Shown piece by piece: positions 15,978 to 24,207 of a stretch of 38,255 nt of DNA. Made by a program: the position numbers and the translations under genes. Below the pieces are notes generated by a model that did no database searches, had not been told where the DNA came from, and was given only the letters and a program-made list of their open reading frames with translations. Numbering within the stretch: the stretch's first letter is position 1; each line of letters opens with the position of its first letter. Location: assembly GCA_045644665.1 (NCBI GenBank), contig JAZRHH010000029.1, positions 1-38,255 of the forward strand, written 5' to 3'. This DNA comes from RGIG9115 sp045644665 (lineage in GTDB: Bacteria > Bacillota > Clostridia > UBA1381).

Positions 15978-16580
15978 ATGAATATAAATAACGTAAATCT
16001 AACAATATCAGCAGTAAGTCCAAAGCAATACCCCAAAACAGATATGCCGGAGTTTGCCTTTGCAGGTCGTTCAAATGTTGGAAAATCATCACTTATCAAT
16101 AAGCTTCTTAACAGAAAATCTTTAGCCAGAGTCAGCGGAACTCCCGGAAAAACAATAACCATAAACTTTTATAATGTAGACGATACAGTCCACCTTGTAG
16201 ACCTTCCGGGCTACGGCTATGCAAAGCGTTCAAAGGAAGATGTTAAAAAGTGGGGCAAGATGATGGAGGACTACCTAGCAAATCGTGAGCAGCTTGTACA
16301 GACAATACTTCTTGTAGACTCAAGACACAAGCCCAGCCAGGACGATATTACTATGTGTGATTGGATACGCTACTATCACGAGAGAGTCATTGTAATTGCC
16401 ACAAAAATGGACAAGCTAAGAAAACGTGATATAGAGCCAAATCTTGAACTCATTTATAATACCTTAAATTTAACAGAGGACGATATTCTTGTCCCATTTA
16501 CCAACACAGACGAGGACGGCAGACTTGCTGTCTGGGATATGATTCAAATTATGAGAGCGGCGGAGGCTGAAGGAATATAA
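15978..16580 (+). CDS. engB: Ribosome-biogenesis GTPase EngB/YsxC
   Basis: An essential TRAFAC GTPase needed for late 50S ribosomal subunit assembly. The 200-residue length is typical. G1 GRSNVGKSS, the G2 region GTPGKTITINF, G3 DLPGYGYAKRS and G4 TKMDK are all present. An open frame extends upstream to 15885, but the promoter at 15907-15935 lies inside that extension, so ATG 15978 (preceded by GGAAAGGA) is preferred; ATG 15951 is possible but nearly leaderless. It heads a long operon: mutS2 starts one base after its stop codon. In many Firmicutes engB sits next to lon; here it is with mutS2. Confidence 0.96.
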   Translation: MNINNVNLTISAVSPKQYPKTDMPEFAFAGRSNVGKSSLINKLLNRKSLARVSGTPGKTITINFYNVDDTVHLVDLPGYGYAKRSKEDVKKWGKMMEDYLANREQLVQTILLVDSRHKPSQDDITMCDWIRYYHERVIVIATKMDKLRKRDIEPNLELIYNTLNLTEDDILVPFTNTDEDGRLAVWDMIQIMRAAEAEGI

Positions 16581-16581
16581 T

Positions 16582-18963
16582 ATGAACAAAAAAGCTGTAA
16601 AAGCCCTTGAATTTGATTTGCTTCTTCAAAGGCTTTCGGGTTATACAGACAATGAAGCAGTAAAAAACAGGATACTTTCTCTTATGCCGGAAAAGGACCT
16701 GGAGGAAGTTTCTCATATGCAAAAGGAAACATCCGAGGCTGTGTCCTGCACACTTAAATTTGGCGGTGTGCCCGTAAATCTTGACACGGATAATCCTGCA
16801 GCCTTTGTAAAGCGTGCAGAAATGGGCGGGTGTCTGAATGCACTTGAGCTTTTAAAGGTATCAAGGCTTTTATACGTTTCAAGGCGTATGAAATCCTACC
16901 TTTCAGACTTTACGGAGGGAGAAATTTTAAAAGGTGCCTGCGAGGGTCTTTTAACTGCAAAGGCAGTAGAGGACAGGATAAACAGTTGTATTTTAGAGGG
17001 CGGAGAAATTGCGGATAATGCCTCTCCTGAGCTTTCTGCAATAAGACGGAGAATAAATACACTAAATGCAAAAATCCGAGAGAATCTGAACTCTATGATA
17101 CGCTCTTCCGCCTACAAAAAGTATTTGCAGGACCCAATTGTAAGCGTAAGAAACGATAGATTTGTAATTCCTGTAAGAAGTGAATATAAAGGCGAGGTGC
17201 CGGGCATTGTACACGATACCTCTTCAAGCGGTGCGACGCTTTTTATAGAGCCAATGAGCGTTGTGCAATCAAACAACGAAATCCGAGACCTTAAAGGAAA
17301 AGAAGAAGCAGAAATAGAAAAAATTCTTTATGACCTGACGGGCCTTGTAACAGAGTGCAGCCATAGTCTTTTTGTAAATTATCGTATAATCTGCGACCTT
17401 GATTTTTGGTTTTGTAAGGCAAAGCTTTCCCTTGATATGAACGGTAACGAGCCAAAACTCAACGACAAAGGCATTGTAAGTCTTAAAAAAGCACGCCACC
17501 CCTTTATAGACAAGGACGCAGTAGTTGCAAACGATATACGCCTTGGTGGAGAGTTTGATACCTTGGTGGTAACAGGACCAAATACAGGCGGTAAAACTGT
17601 TACCTTAAAAACTGTCGGACTTTTCTCGCTTATGACAGCCGCAGGACTTCATATTCCTGCAGCGGACAGCAGTGAAATGTCTGTGTTTACCGAAATTTTT
17701 GCAGACATAGGCGATGAACAAAGTATAGAACAAAGCCTTTCTACTTTCTCGTCACATATGGTAAATATAGTAAAAATACTAGAAAACTGCGGACCGGGAA
17801 GTCTTGCTCTTTTTGACGAGCTTGGCGCCGGTACTGATCCAACAGAGGGTGCTGCTCTGGCTGTTGCAATACTTGAATTTTTAAGAGCAAGAGGCGTAAA
17901 AACCCTTGCCACAACCCACTATAGTGAGCTTAAGCTTTATGCCCTTTCAACAGAGGGAGTGGAAAATGCATCATGTGAGTTTGATGTAGAGTCCCTGAGA
18001 CCTACCTACAAGCTCCTGATTGGTGTGCCCGGAAAGTCAAACGCCTTTGCAATTTCAAAGCGCCTTGGACTTGACGAGCGGGTAATCGAGCGTGCAAACG
18101 ATCTTTTAAGTGATGAGAGCATAAAATTCGAAGATGTTTTGTCAGACCTTGAAACAGACAGAATAAAGGCGGCAGCAGAAAGAGAAGAAGCGGCACGTCT
18201 TAAAAGAGAAATTACAGAGCTTAGAAAAGAACTGGAAGCAGACAGAATAAAGCTCAAGGAAAATAAAAAGCGTATAATGGATGAAGCTGCAAGAGAGGCA
18301 AAAATAATTGTTATGGATGCCAAGGAGGAAGCGAACAAAGTTATACGTGAGCTTGAAAAGGTGCGCGCTACTGCTTCAAATGACGAGGTTTCATCAAAGG
18401 TCAAGAAGGCAAGAGAGGCACTTAAGGAAAAAGAAGAAACAATTGACCGTAAGCTTGAGTCTGCTGCAAAGCCCAAAAAGACCTTTAGGGAACCACCCAA
18501 AAATCTCATACCCGGCACAACAGTAAGGCTTCTTGACTTAAATCAGGATGCGGTTGTAATAAATCCACCGGATAAAAAGGGTATGGTTAAGGTTCAGGCA
18601 GGCATTATGAAGCTTGATGTCCATGTGTCAAATCTCAAAAAGGTTGAGGACGAAACAGCTAAAAAGCTGACAGAAAAATATGTAAAGACAACAAGAGCAT
18701 ATGCTTCAAAGACAAAAAATGTTTCTACAGAAATTGATGTCCGTGGGCAAATGACAGAAGAAGCAGTTGATAATGTAAGTAAGTTTATTGATGATTGCTA
18801 CCTTGCATCCGTATCGCCTGTTACCATAATTCACGGTAAAGGCACAGGCGCCCTGAGAGCTGCAATACAAAACTTTCTAAAACGCCACAAACACGTAAAA
18901 TCCGTAAGAAACGGACGCTATGGCGAGGGAGAAATGGGAGTTACGGTAGTAGAACTAAACTAA
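16582..18963 (+). CDS. mutS2: MutS2 family DNA/ribosome-associated ATPase-endonuclease
   Basis: A 793-residue MutS2. The family suppresses homologous recombination and, in Bacillus, rescues collided ribosomes. It lacks the MutS mismatch-recognition domain. Order: MutS core/lever region (~1-300), ABC-type ATPase with Walker A GPNTGGKT (332-339), ST(F)SSHM signature and LFDELGAGTDP Walker B, a long charged coiled coil (~515-640), a KOW-like beta segment (~630-680) and a C-terminal Smr nuclease domain (~715-793) with EIDVRGQ and HGKGTGALR. Length and motifs are complete. It is in an operon with engB and rnr. Confidence 0.97.
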   Translation: MNKKAVKALEFDLLLQRLSGYTDNEAVKNRILSLMPEKDLEEVSHMQKETSEAVSCTLKFGGVPVNLDTDNPAAFVKRAEMGGCLNALELLKVSRLLYVSRRMKSYLSDFTEGEILKGACEGLLTAKAVEDRINSCILEGGEIADNASPELSAIRRRINTLNAKIRENLNSMIRSSAYKKYLQDPIVSVRNDRFVIPVRSEYKGEVPGIVHDTSSSGATLFIEPMSVVQSNNEIRDLKGKEEAEIEKILYDLTGLVTECSHSLFVNYRIICDLDFWFCKAKLSLDMNGNEPKLNDKGIVSLKKARHPFIDKDAVVANDIRLGGEFDTLVVTGPNTGGKTVTLKTVGLFSLMTAAGLHIPAADSSEMSVFTEIFADIGDEQSIEQSLSTFSSHMVNIVKILENCGPGSLALFDELGAGTDPTEGAALAVAILEFLRARGVKTLATTHYSELKLYALSTEGVENASCEFDVESLRPTYKLLIGVPGKSNAFAISKRLGLDERVIERANDLLSDESIKFEDVLSDLETDRIKAAAEREEAARLKREITELRKELEADRIKLKENKKRIMDEAAREAKIIVMDAKEEANKVIRELEKVRATASNDEVSSKVKKAREALKEKEETIDRKLESAAKPKKTFREPPKNLIPGTTVRLLDLNQDAVVINPPDKKGMVKVQAGIMKLDVHVSNLKKVEDETAKKLTEKYVKTTRAYASKTKNVSTEIDVRGQMTEEAVDNVSKFIDDCYLASVSPVTIIHGKGTGALRAAIQNFLKRHKHVKSVRNGRYGEGEMGVTVVELN

Positions 18964-18984
18964 AGGAAAAGAGGGGAAAAACAA

Positions 18985-19479
18985 ATGGAAGTACTTTCAG
19001 ACATCGGTGCATTTATAGGCGAATTACTTGTATCGTCACTTTGGGGACTTTATATGATTTTCTCCTATATATTTACTAAAATCGGCGAGTTTTTAGACTC
19101 GCTTAATATTCCAATGCTGCCCTCATCATCAGTAATCCTGAGAGAAAGCTTTATAAGCGGAACATTTTTGGTGCTTGTAGTAGTTTTTATACTTGCCATG
19201 AATATATCTGCATTTAATTTGTTCAGAAAGGACAAGCTAAAAGCAAAAAAACAGGCAAATAAAGAAGAAAACGCAAAAATCATGAGAATAAGCGAAAGGC
19301 GGCTTCTGACACGGTGCTTTTTCGGTGGTGCAATAGGCGGATACCTGGGCATGAAAATATGCCGCCACAAAACACTTAAGAAAAAATTTACAGTCGGAGT
19401 AGGCACCATGGCAGTAGTACAGCTGCTTATCTATAACTTTGTACTTGGATTTTTTGGTTTCTGGCTTTATATGTCTTAA
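18985..19479 (+). CDS. DUF1294 family membrane protein
   Basis: A 164-residue membrane protein. The C-terminal part matches the DUF1294 pattern: a hydrophobic helix ending MNISAFNLFRKDKLKAK, then RRLLTRCFFGGAIGGYLGM, the RHKTLKKKF motif and a final hydrophobic segment. The N-terminal ~70 residues add an amphipathic or membrane helix (LVSSLWGLYMIFSYIF) not normally part of the domain. The function of DUF1294 is unknown. Ribosome site AGAGGGG precedes ATG 18985. It sits between mutS2 (21 nt) and rnr (15 nt) and is certainly co-transcribed. Confidence 0.85.
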   Translation: MEVLSDIGAFIGELLVSSLWGLYMIFSYIFTKIGEFLDSLNIPMLPSSSVILRESFISGTFLVLVVVFILAMNISAFNLFRKDKLKAKKQANKEENAKIMRISERRLLTRCFFGGAIGGYLGMKICRHKTLKKKFTVGVGTMAVVQLLIYNFVLGFFGFWLYMS

Positions 19480-19494
19480 ACGAGAGGATATTAA

Positions 19495-21642
19495 ATGGAT
19501 AGAAAAGAAAGATTACTAGGCTATTTCAATTCTCCCGGATACGTGCCTCTTAAGCTTCGCGAGCTTAAGGTTGTCCTTGACGTGCCGGAGGAGGACAGCG
19601 AAGAGTTTGTTAAAATAATAAACGCCCTTGAGTCAGAGGGTAAAATTACAATCTCCAAAAGGGGCAGAATTGTGCCGGAGGTTCAAAGCAAGAATTTATG
19701 TGCAGGTATTTTAAGCTGTAACATTTCAGGCAAATTCGGCTTTCTCGTTCGAGAAGACGAGGAAGATGTTTATATTAATCTTCGTGATATGGGCGGTGCT
19801 ATCCATGGGGACAGGGTACGTGTAAAAATTACAGGTTCCTATAATGGAAAACCGGAAGGCTCTGTAGTAAAGGTTCTCGAACGAAATAAGAGCACAATTG
19901 TAGGCGTTGTTGTAACAAAAAGAGGTAAGCTCCTGCGTGTTCGACCTGATGATAAACGCTACTTTTTTGATATAGGTGTTTTTGAGGCAGACTCCATGGC
20001 GGCAAAAACCGGGGACAGAGTTGCTATAGAAAATCTTCGGACCTCCGCAGACGGAAAGCTTTGGGGAAAGGTGTCTGCAATCCTCGGCTGCGCAGATGAC
20101 CTTTCAAGCTTAATAGAGGCAATACTCATAGAAAATAAAATAAAAACAGAGTTTGACTTGGAAACGCTAAACCAGGCAGAAAGCATAAATTCTGATGTAT
20201 CCTATACAGGAGATGACAGAGAGGATTTAAGAGAGCAAACAATTTTTACAATTGACGGTGAACTTGCCCGTGACTTTGATGACGCTGTAAGCATTAAAAA
20301 AACAGATAAGGGATATTTGCTTGGTGTTCATATTGCGGATGTGAGCGAGTATGTAACAGAGAACTCACCACTGGACCTGGAGGCGTTTGAGAGAGGTACC
20401 AGCGTATATCTTCCTGACCGTGTAATTCCTATGCTTCCGGAAAAGCTTTCAAACGGCGTATGCTCTCTAAATCCAAATGTTGACAGACTTACCCTTTCTG
20501 TCTTTATGGACATAGATTTAAATGGAAATGTAGCTGTAAACAGGCTTGTAAAAAGTATAATATGCTCTAAGGAAAGGCTTACCTATACAGATATAAACAA
20601 GCTTCTTTCCGAGGGTGATAAAGAACTGGAAGAACGATATAGTCATATATTAGAAGATTTAAAGGACATGGAAACTCTTGCCGCAATTTTAAGAAAAAAG
20701 CGGTTTGACAGAGGTGCCGTTGACTTTGACTTTCCTGAAAGTGAAATAGTAACGGATGATGAGGGCGTGCCTGTAGAGGTAAGACCGGTTGACAGAGGCG
20801 TTTCAAACAGGATGATAGAGGAGTTTATGCTTGCTGCAAACGAAACAGTTGCAGAGTTTGCATTCTGGGCAGAAATACCCTTTGTTTACAGATGTCACGA
20901 AGCTCCTACAGAAGAAAAGATTTCGGCGTTTATGGCATTTTTAAAGCCATTTGGACTTTCAATTAAAGGTAAGATAGACGAAAACAATCCCGTAAAACCA
21001 AAGGCCTTTGAGCAGATAATAGATAAGGTGCGGGGAAGTGCTATTGAGAGAATTATCTCAAAAACCATGCTACGCTCCCTTATGAAGGCAGACTACAGAC
21101 CGGAAAATCTTGGACATTTTGGACTTGCGGCAAAATACTACTGCCATTTTACCTCGCCTATAAGACGTTATCCCGACCTTGTAGTACACAGAAGCCTTAA
21201 AAGGCTTATAGAGGGAGAAAATGCACCTCTTGGAAGCACAGCTTCCGCTGCAAAGCACTCCTCTGAGAGAGAAATTGCCGCAGAGCTAACAGAACGCTCA
21301 TGTGATGATCTTATGAAAGCTGCATACATCTCGAACTTTATTGGTATGGATTTTGAGGGTACAGTTTCAGGTGTTACAGGCTTTGGAATGTTTGTGGAGC
21401 TTGATTTTGGTGTAGAGGGACTTGTACGTCTTGAAAATATGACAGAAGACTATTTTGTATGCAGTGAGGAAACACAAACGCTAACAGGCGAAAGAACAGG
21501 AAAAAGGTACGCTGTCGGCGACAGGGTATCAGTCCTTGTAGCAAAAAGTGATATAGTTTCAAGGAAAATAGATTTTGTTCTTTCACAGGATGTAAACCGC
21601 AGCTTGCTAAGAAAATTTGACGATAAACGGAGGAAAAAATGA
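19495..21642 (+). CDS. rnr: Ribonuclease R
   Basis: A processive 3'-to-5' exoribonuclease that degrades structured RNA and takes part in rRNA quality control and trans-translation. It has 715 residues, slightly shorter than the usual 750-800. Order: an N-terminal winged helix (1-~60, GYFNSPGYVPLKLRELK), cold-shock/OB domains (~65-215), the RNB catalytic domain (~245-570) with the metal-binding DFDDAVS, HIADVSEYV and the signature HFTSPIRRYPDLVVHR, then a C-terminal S1 domain (~620-705, FEGTVSGVTGFGMFVEL). The tail is short and basic (DDKRRKK). Its stop codon overlaps the start of the rRNA methyltransferase (ATGA), implying translational coupling. Confidence 0.97.
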   Translation: MDRKERLLGYFNSPGYVPLKLRELKVVLDVPEEDSEEFVKIINALESEGKITISKRGRIVPEVQSKNLCAGILSCNISGKFGFLVREDEEDVYINLRDMGGAIHGDRVRVKITGSYNGKPEGSVVKVLERNKSTIVGVVVTKRGKLLRVRPDDKRYFFDIGVFEADSMAAKTGDRVAIENLRTSADGKLWGKVSAILGCADDLSSLIEAILIENKIKTEFDLETLNQAESINSDVSYTGDDREDLREQTIFTIDGELARDFDDAVSIKKTDKGYLLGVHIADVSEYVTENSPLDLEAFERGTSVYLPDRVIPMLPEKLSNGVCSLNPNVDRLTLSVFMDIDLNGNVAVNRLVKSIICSKERLTYTDINKLLSEGDKELEERYSHILEDLKDMETLAAILRKKRFDRGAVDFDFPESEIVTDDEGVPVEVRPVDRGVSNRMIEEFMLAANETVAEFAFWAEIPFVYRCHEAPTEEKISAFMAFLKPFGLSIKGKIDENNPVKPKAFEQIIDKVRGSAIERIISKTMLRSLMKADYRPENLGHFGLAAKYYCHFTSPIRRYPDLVVHRSLKRLIEGENAPLGSTASAAKHSSEREIAAELTERSCDDLMKAAYISNFIGMDFEGTVSGVTGFGMFVELDFGVEGLVRLENMTEDYFVCSEETQTLTGERTGKRYAVGDRVSVLVAKSDIVSRKIDFVLSQDVNRSLLRKFDDKRRKK

Positions 21643-22754
21643 AATTTGATATAGTTGTTCCAACTCTTCTTGGACTTGAAGCCTTTTGCTCAAGGGAAAT
21701 CAAAAGGCTTGGCTATGAGCCCCACGCAGAAGATGGCAGAGTAATGTTTTCAGGCGATGAAAATGCAATTGCCGCTGCAAACATAAATCTTCGCACAGGG
21801 GAGAGAGTGCTCATAAAGGTAGGAGAGTTTAAGGCAGAAACCTTTGAAGAGCTTTTTGAAAACACCAAAAAGCTTCCCTGGAGTGAATTTCTGCCACTTG
21901 GCTGTGCATTCCCTGTTGTGGGACATAGCCTCAAATCCACCCTTGCAAGCGTGCCGGACTGCCAGAAGATAATAAAAAAGGCAATTGCCACATCTCTTGG
22001 TAAAGCCTACGGTATGGAGGTTTTACCTGAAGATGGTGCTATGTTTAAAATAAGATTTTCTATTCGCAAGGATATGGTAACTCTTATGATAGACACCTCC
22101 GGTGCACCTCTGTATAAGCGTGGATACAGAACAGAGTCAAACGCCGCGCCTCTTCGTGAAACAATTGCGGCGGCAATGGTGCTTCTCAGCTTCTGGAAAT
22201 ACGAAACACCACTTGTTGACCCTTTTTGCGGCTCAGGTACAATCCTGATTGAAGCGGCTATGTTTAAAAATAATATTGCCCCTGGAGTTAATCGCTCCTT
22301 TGCTGGAGAGGATTTTCCTTATATTCCAAAAGAAGTTTGGGAATTTGAAAGAGAAAAGGCAAGAAGCTCCGAAAGGAAGTTGCCCTTGCGCCTTTATGGA
22401 AGTGACATAGACCCAAATTGCATTGAAATTGCTAAGAATAATGCACAGCGTGCAGGTGTTAGTGAATATATAACCTTTAACCTGAAGGATGCAGCAGACT
22501 TTGAAACTCCGGAAAAACAAGGCGCTGTTATATGCAACCCACCCTACGGCGAGCGTATAGGAGAGAAGAAAGAATGTGAGGAGCTTTATAAAAAACTAGG
22601 CAGAGCGTTCTCAAAAAATAAGAGCTGGTCATATTATATTCTTACATCCCACGAGGAATTTGAAAGCCTGTACGGCAAAAAGGCTGATAAAAGACGTAAG
22701 GTGTATAACGGAATGATAAAATGCAACATTTATCAGTATTTCGGAAAGGAATGA
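21639..22754 (+). CDS. THUMP-domain 23S rRNA (guanine-N2)-methyltransferase, YpsC/RlmL-like
   Basis: A 371-residue S-adenosylmethionine-dependent RNA methyltransferase. An N-terminal ferredoxin-like plus THUMP RNA-binding region (1-~160) is followed by a Rossmann methyltransferase domain with DPFCGSGTILIEAA, the acidic ribose-binding loop GSDIDPN and the amino-methyltransferase motif NPPYGER (~298-304). This arrangement matches the N-terminal half of E. coli RlmL and Bacillus YpsC, which makes m2G in 23S rRNA. The second (RlmK) half is absent, as usual in Firmicutes. Its ATG overlaps the rnr stop codon by four bases. It is co-transcribed with rnr and the chromate transporter genes. Confidence 0.93.
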   Translation: MKFDIVVPTLLGLEAFCSREIKRLGYEPHAEDGRVMFSGDENAIAAANINLRTGERVLIKVGEFKAETFEELFENTKKLPWSEFLPLGCAFPVVGHSLKSTLASVPDCQKIIKKAIATSLGKAYGMEVLPEDGAMFKIRFSIRKDMVTLMIDTSGAPLYKRGYRTESNAAPLRETIAAAMVLLSFWKYETPLVDPFCGSGTILIEAAMFKNNIAPGVNRSFAGEDFPYIPKEVWEFEREKARSSERKLPLRLYGSDIDPNCIEIAKNNAQRAGVSEYITFNLKDAADFETPEKQGAVICNPPYGERIGEKKECEELYKKLGRAFSKNKSWSYYILTSHEEFESLYGKKADKRRKVYNGMIKCNIYQYFGKE

Positions 22755-22761
22755 GGGGAAC

Positions 22762-23304
22762 ATGAAAACGCTTTTTAAACTATATTATATATTTATGAAA
22801 ATGGGTGCTGTGTGTTTTGGTGGCGGATATGCACTCCTGCCCATAATTCAAAGAGAGCTTGTAGAAAAATACGGATACGCTACAGAGGAGGAAATTGCGG
22901 ACTATTTTGCAATAGGTCAGTGTACTCCGGGAGTTATAGCAGCAAACGTTGCAACCTTTGTAGGTCACAAAAAAAAGGGTATAGCCGGTGGAATTGTGGC
23001 GACCCTTGGCTTTATTACACCAAGCATTATAATAATCAGTTTAATTGCCGCATTCCTTACTAATTTTACAGAAATTGCAGCAATAAACCATGCATTTGGA
23101 GCAATCCGTGTATGTGTATGTGTACTTATCATAAACGCAGTAATAAGCTTCTGGAAAAAAGGAGTTGTAGATAAACTTACACTACTTCTTTGCATAGCAG
23201 TTTTTGTTATTGCAACCCTTACAGAAATATCGCCTGTATGGCTTGTAATAAGCTGCGGAGTTATCGGTGCAATCTCAAAGGGAATGGGAGGTGCGCGTAA
23301 GTGA
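22762..23304 (+). CDS. chrA: Chromate transporter family protein, first half
   Basis: A 180-residue membrane protein of the ChrA/CHR family. The diagnostic FxxGGGYALLPIIQREL and FAIGQCTPGVIAANVATFVG are visible near residues 20-60, with about five hydrophobic helices. In Gram-positive bacteria the CHR domain is often split into two short genes whose products pair; the partner follows here with a one-base overlap. Chromate efflux is the tested role of long homologues. For short pairs the natural substrate is uncertain. Ribosome site GAGGGG precedes ATG 22762. Confidence 0.9.
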   Translation: MKTLFKLYYIFMKMGAVCFGGGYALLPIIQRELVEKYGYATEEEIADYFAIGQCTPGVIAANVATFVGHKKKGIAGGIVATLGFITPSIIIISLIAAFLTNFTEIAAINHAFGAIRVCVCVLIINAVISFWKKGVVDKLTLLLCIAVFVIATLTEISPVWLVISCGVIGAISKGMGGARK

Positions 23305-23882
23305 TGATATACCTGAAATTAGTTTATGAATTTTTCAAAATAGGACTTTTTGCTGTTGGTGGCGGTGCAGCTACTATCCCGTTTCTTAGTAGCCTTTCAG
23401 AAAAAACCGCCTGGTTTACGAAAACTGACCTTGCAAATATGATTGCAATTTCTGAGTCAACACCGGGCCCTATAGGCGTTAATATGTCCACCTATGCAGG
23501 ATATATTACAGGCGCCATAGAGGGAAGTGTTGTTTTGGGCGCTCTTATAGCAAGTCTTGGACTTGTTGCACCAAGCATCATTATTTCTGTTATAATATCG
23601 GGCGTGCTCAAGCGTTTTAAAGAAAATAAAGTCGTAAAAGACGTGTTCTATGGACTTCGTCCTGCATCTGTGGGACTTATTGCAGCAGCAGCCTTTGAAG
23701 TTGCAAAGGTATCCCTTATAAACATAGGCCTGTTCCTTGACACAAGTGCTGTTTTTGATCTTTTCAGGTTAAAGGAAATTATTTTATTTGTAATTTTATT
23801 TTTTGCAATGAAAAGGTTTAAGCTCCACCCTGTCATATATGTGCTTATAAGTGCTGCAATCGGTATTGTATTTAAGTTCTGA
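23304..23882 (+). CDS. chrA: Chromate transporter family protein, second half
   Basis: A 192-residue partner of the upstream half-size CHR protein, with FFKIGLFAVGGGAATIPFLSSL and the matching MIAISESTPGPIGVNMSTYAGY, and five or six TM helices. ATG 23304 overlaps the upstream stop (TGATG). A GTG three bases earlier is also in frame, but the GGGAGGTG ribosome site is better spaced to the ATG. The two half-genes are diverged from each other, as expected for a heterodimer with antiparallel topology. This is the last gene of the long engB operon; no hairpin terminator is obvious before the next promoter at 23886. Confidence 0.9.
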   Translation: MIYLKLVYEFFKIGLFAVGGGAATIPFLSSLSEKTAWFTKTDLANMIAISESTPGPIGVNMSTYAGYITGAIEGSVVLGALIASLGLVAPSIIISVIISGVLKRFKENKVVKDVFYGLRPASVGLIAAAAFEVAKVSLINIGLFLDTSAVFDLFRLKEIILFVILFFAMKRFKLHPVIYVLISAAIGIVFKF

Positions 23883-23885
23883 TTA

Positions 23886-23929
23886 TTGACTTTTTATATA
23901 CAAAATGATATTATAGTAAAGATACTATA
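23886..23929 (+). promoter_or_regulatory. Promoter and inverted repeat before the AbrB-type gene
   Basis: TTGACT (23886-23891), 17-nt spacer, TATTAT (23909-23914). A perfect 7-bp inverted repeat TATAGTA/TACTATA (23912-23918 and 23923-23929, 4-nt loop) overlaps the -10 and lies directly before the GGAGG, a place where a DNA-binding protein could autoregulate. Confidence 0.75.
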
Positions 23930-23942
23930 GGAGGAATCCGTA

Positions 23943-24191
23943 ATGAGAGCTACAGGAGATATAAGAAGAATAGCAGAAAACGGACGCTATGTGATACCAA
24001 AAAGTATAAGAGAAAACCTGAATATTAAAGACGGTGACCCCATTGAGATATTTGTTGAGGGAGACTCAATAATACTTAGAAAATATAATCCGTTTTGTTT
24101 CTTCTGCGGGTCATCAGAAAATATGATTAATTATGACGGAAAAAACATATGCGCAGAATGTGCAAAGAAAATTGGGAATCTAGCAAAGTAA
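23943..24191 (+). CDS. AbrB/SpoVT-family transcription regulator with C-terminal zinc ribbon
   Basis: An 82-residue protein. Residues 1-48 are a SpoVT/AbrB swapped-hairpin DNA-binding domain (RATGDIRRIAENGRYVIPKS, then NIKDGDPIEIFVEGDSIILRKY). Residues 52-76 contain two Cys pairs (CFFCGSS and CAEC) in a zinc-ribbon arrangement. AbrB-type regulators act as global transition-state or sporulation regulators in Firmicutes. The zinc ribbon could add a binding or sensing surface. Strong ribosome site AGGAGG. The gene is probably co-transcribed with the secreted GH26-like protein 16 nt downstream. The inverted repeat in its promoter suggests self-control (inference). Confidence 0.9.
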   Translation: MRATGDIRRIAENGRYVIPKSIRENLNIKDGDPIEIFVEGDSIILRKYNPFCFFCGSSENMINYDGKNICAECAKKIGNLAK

Positions 24192-24207
24192 AAAGGAGAT
24201 TAGGAAT

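Noticed and set aside
18006..18518. A 170-codon minus-strand open frame inside mutS2
   Set aside because: It is Ser/Phe/Leu-rich, as expected from the antisense of a coiled-coil coding region, and has no ribosome site or family motif.
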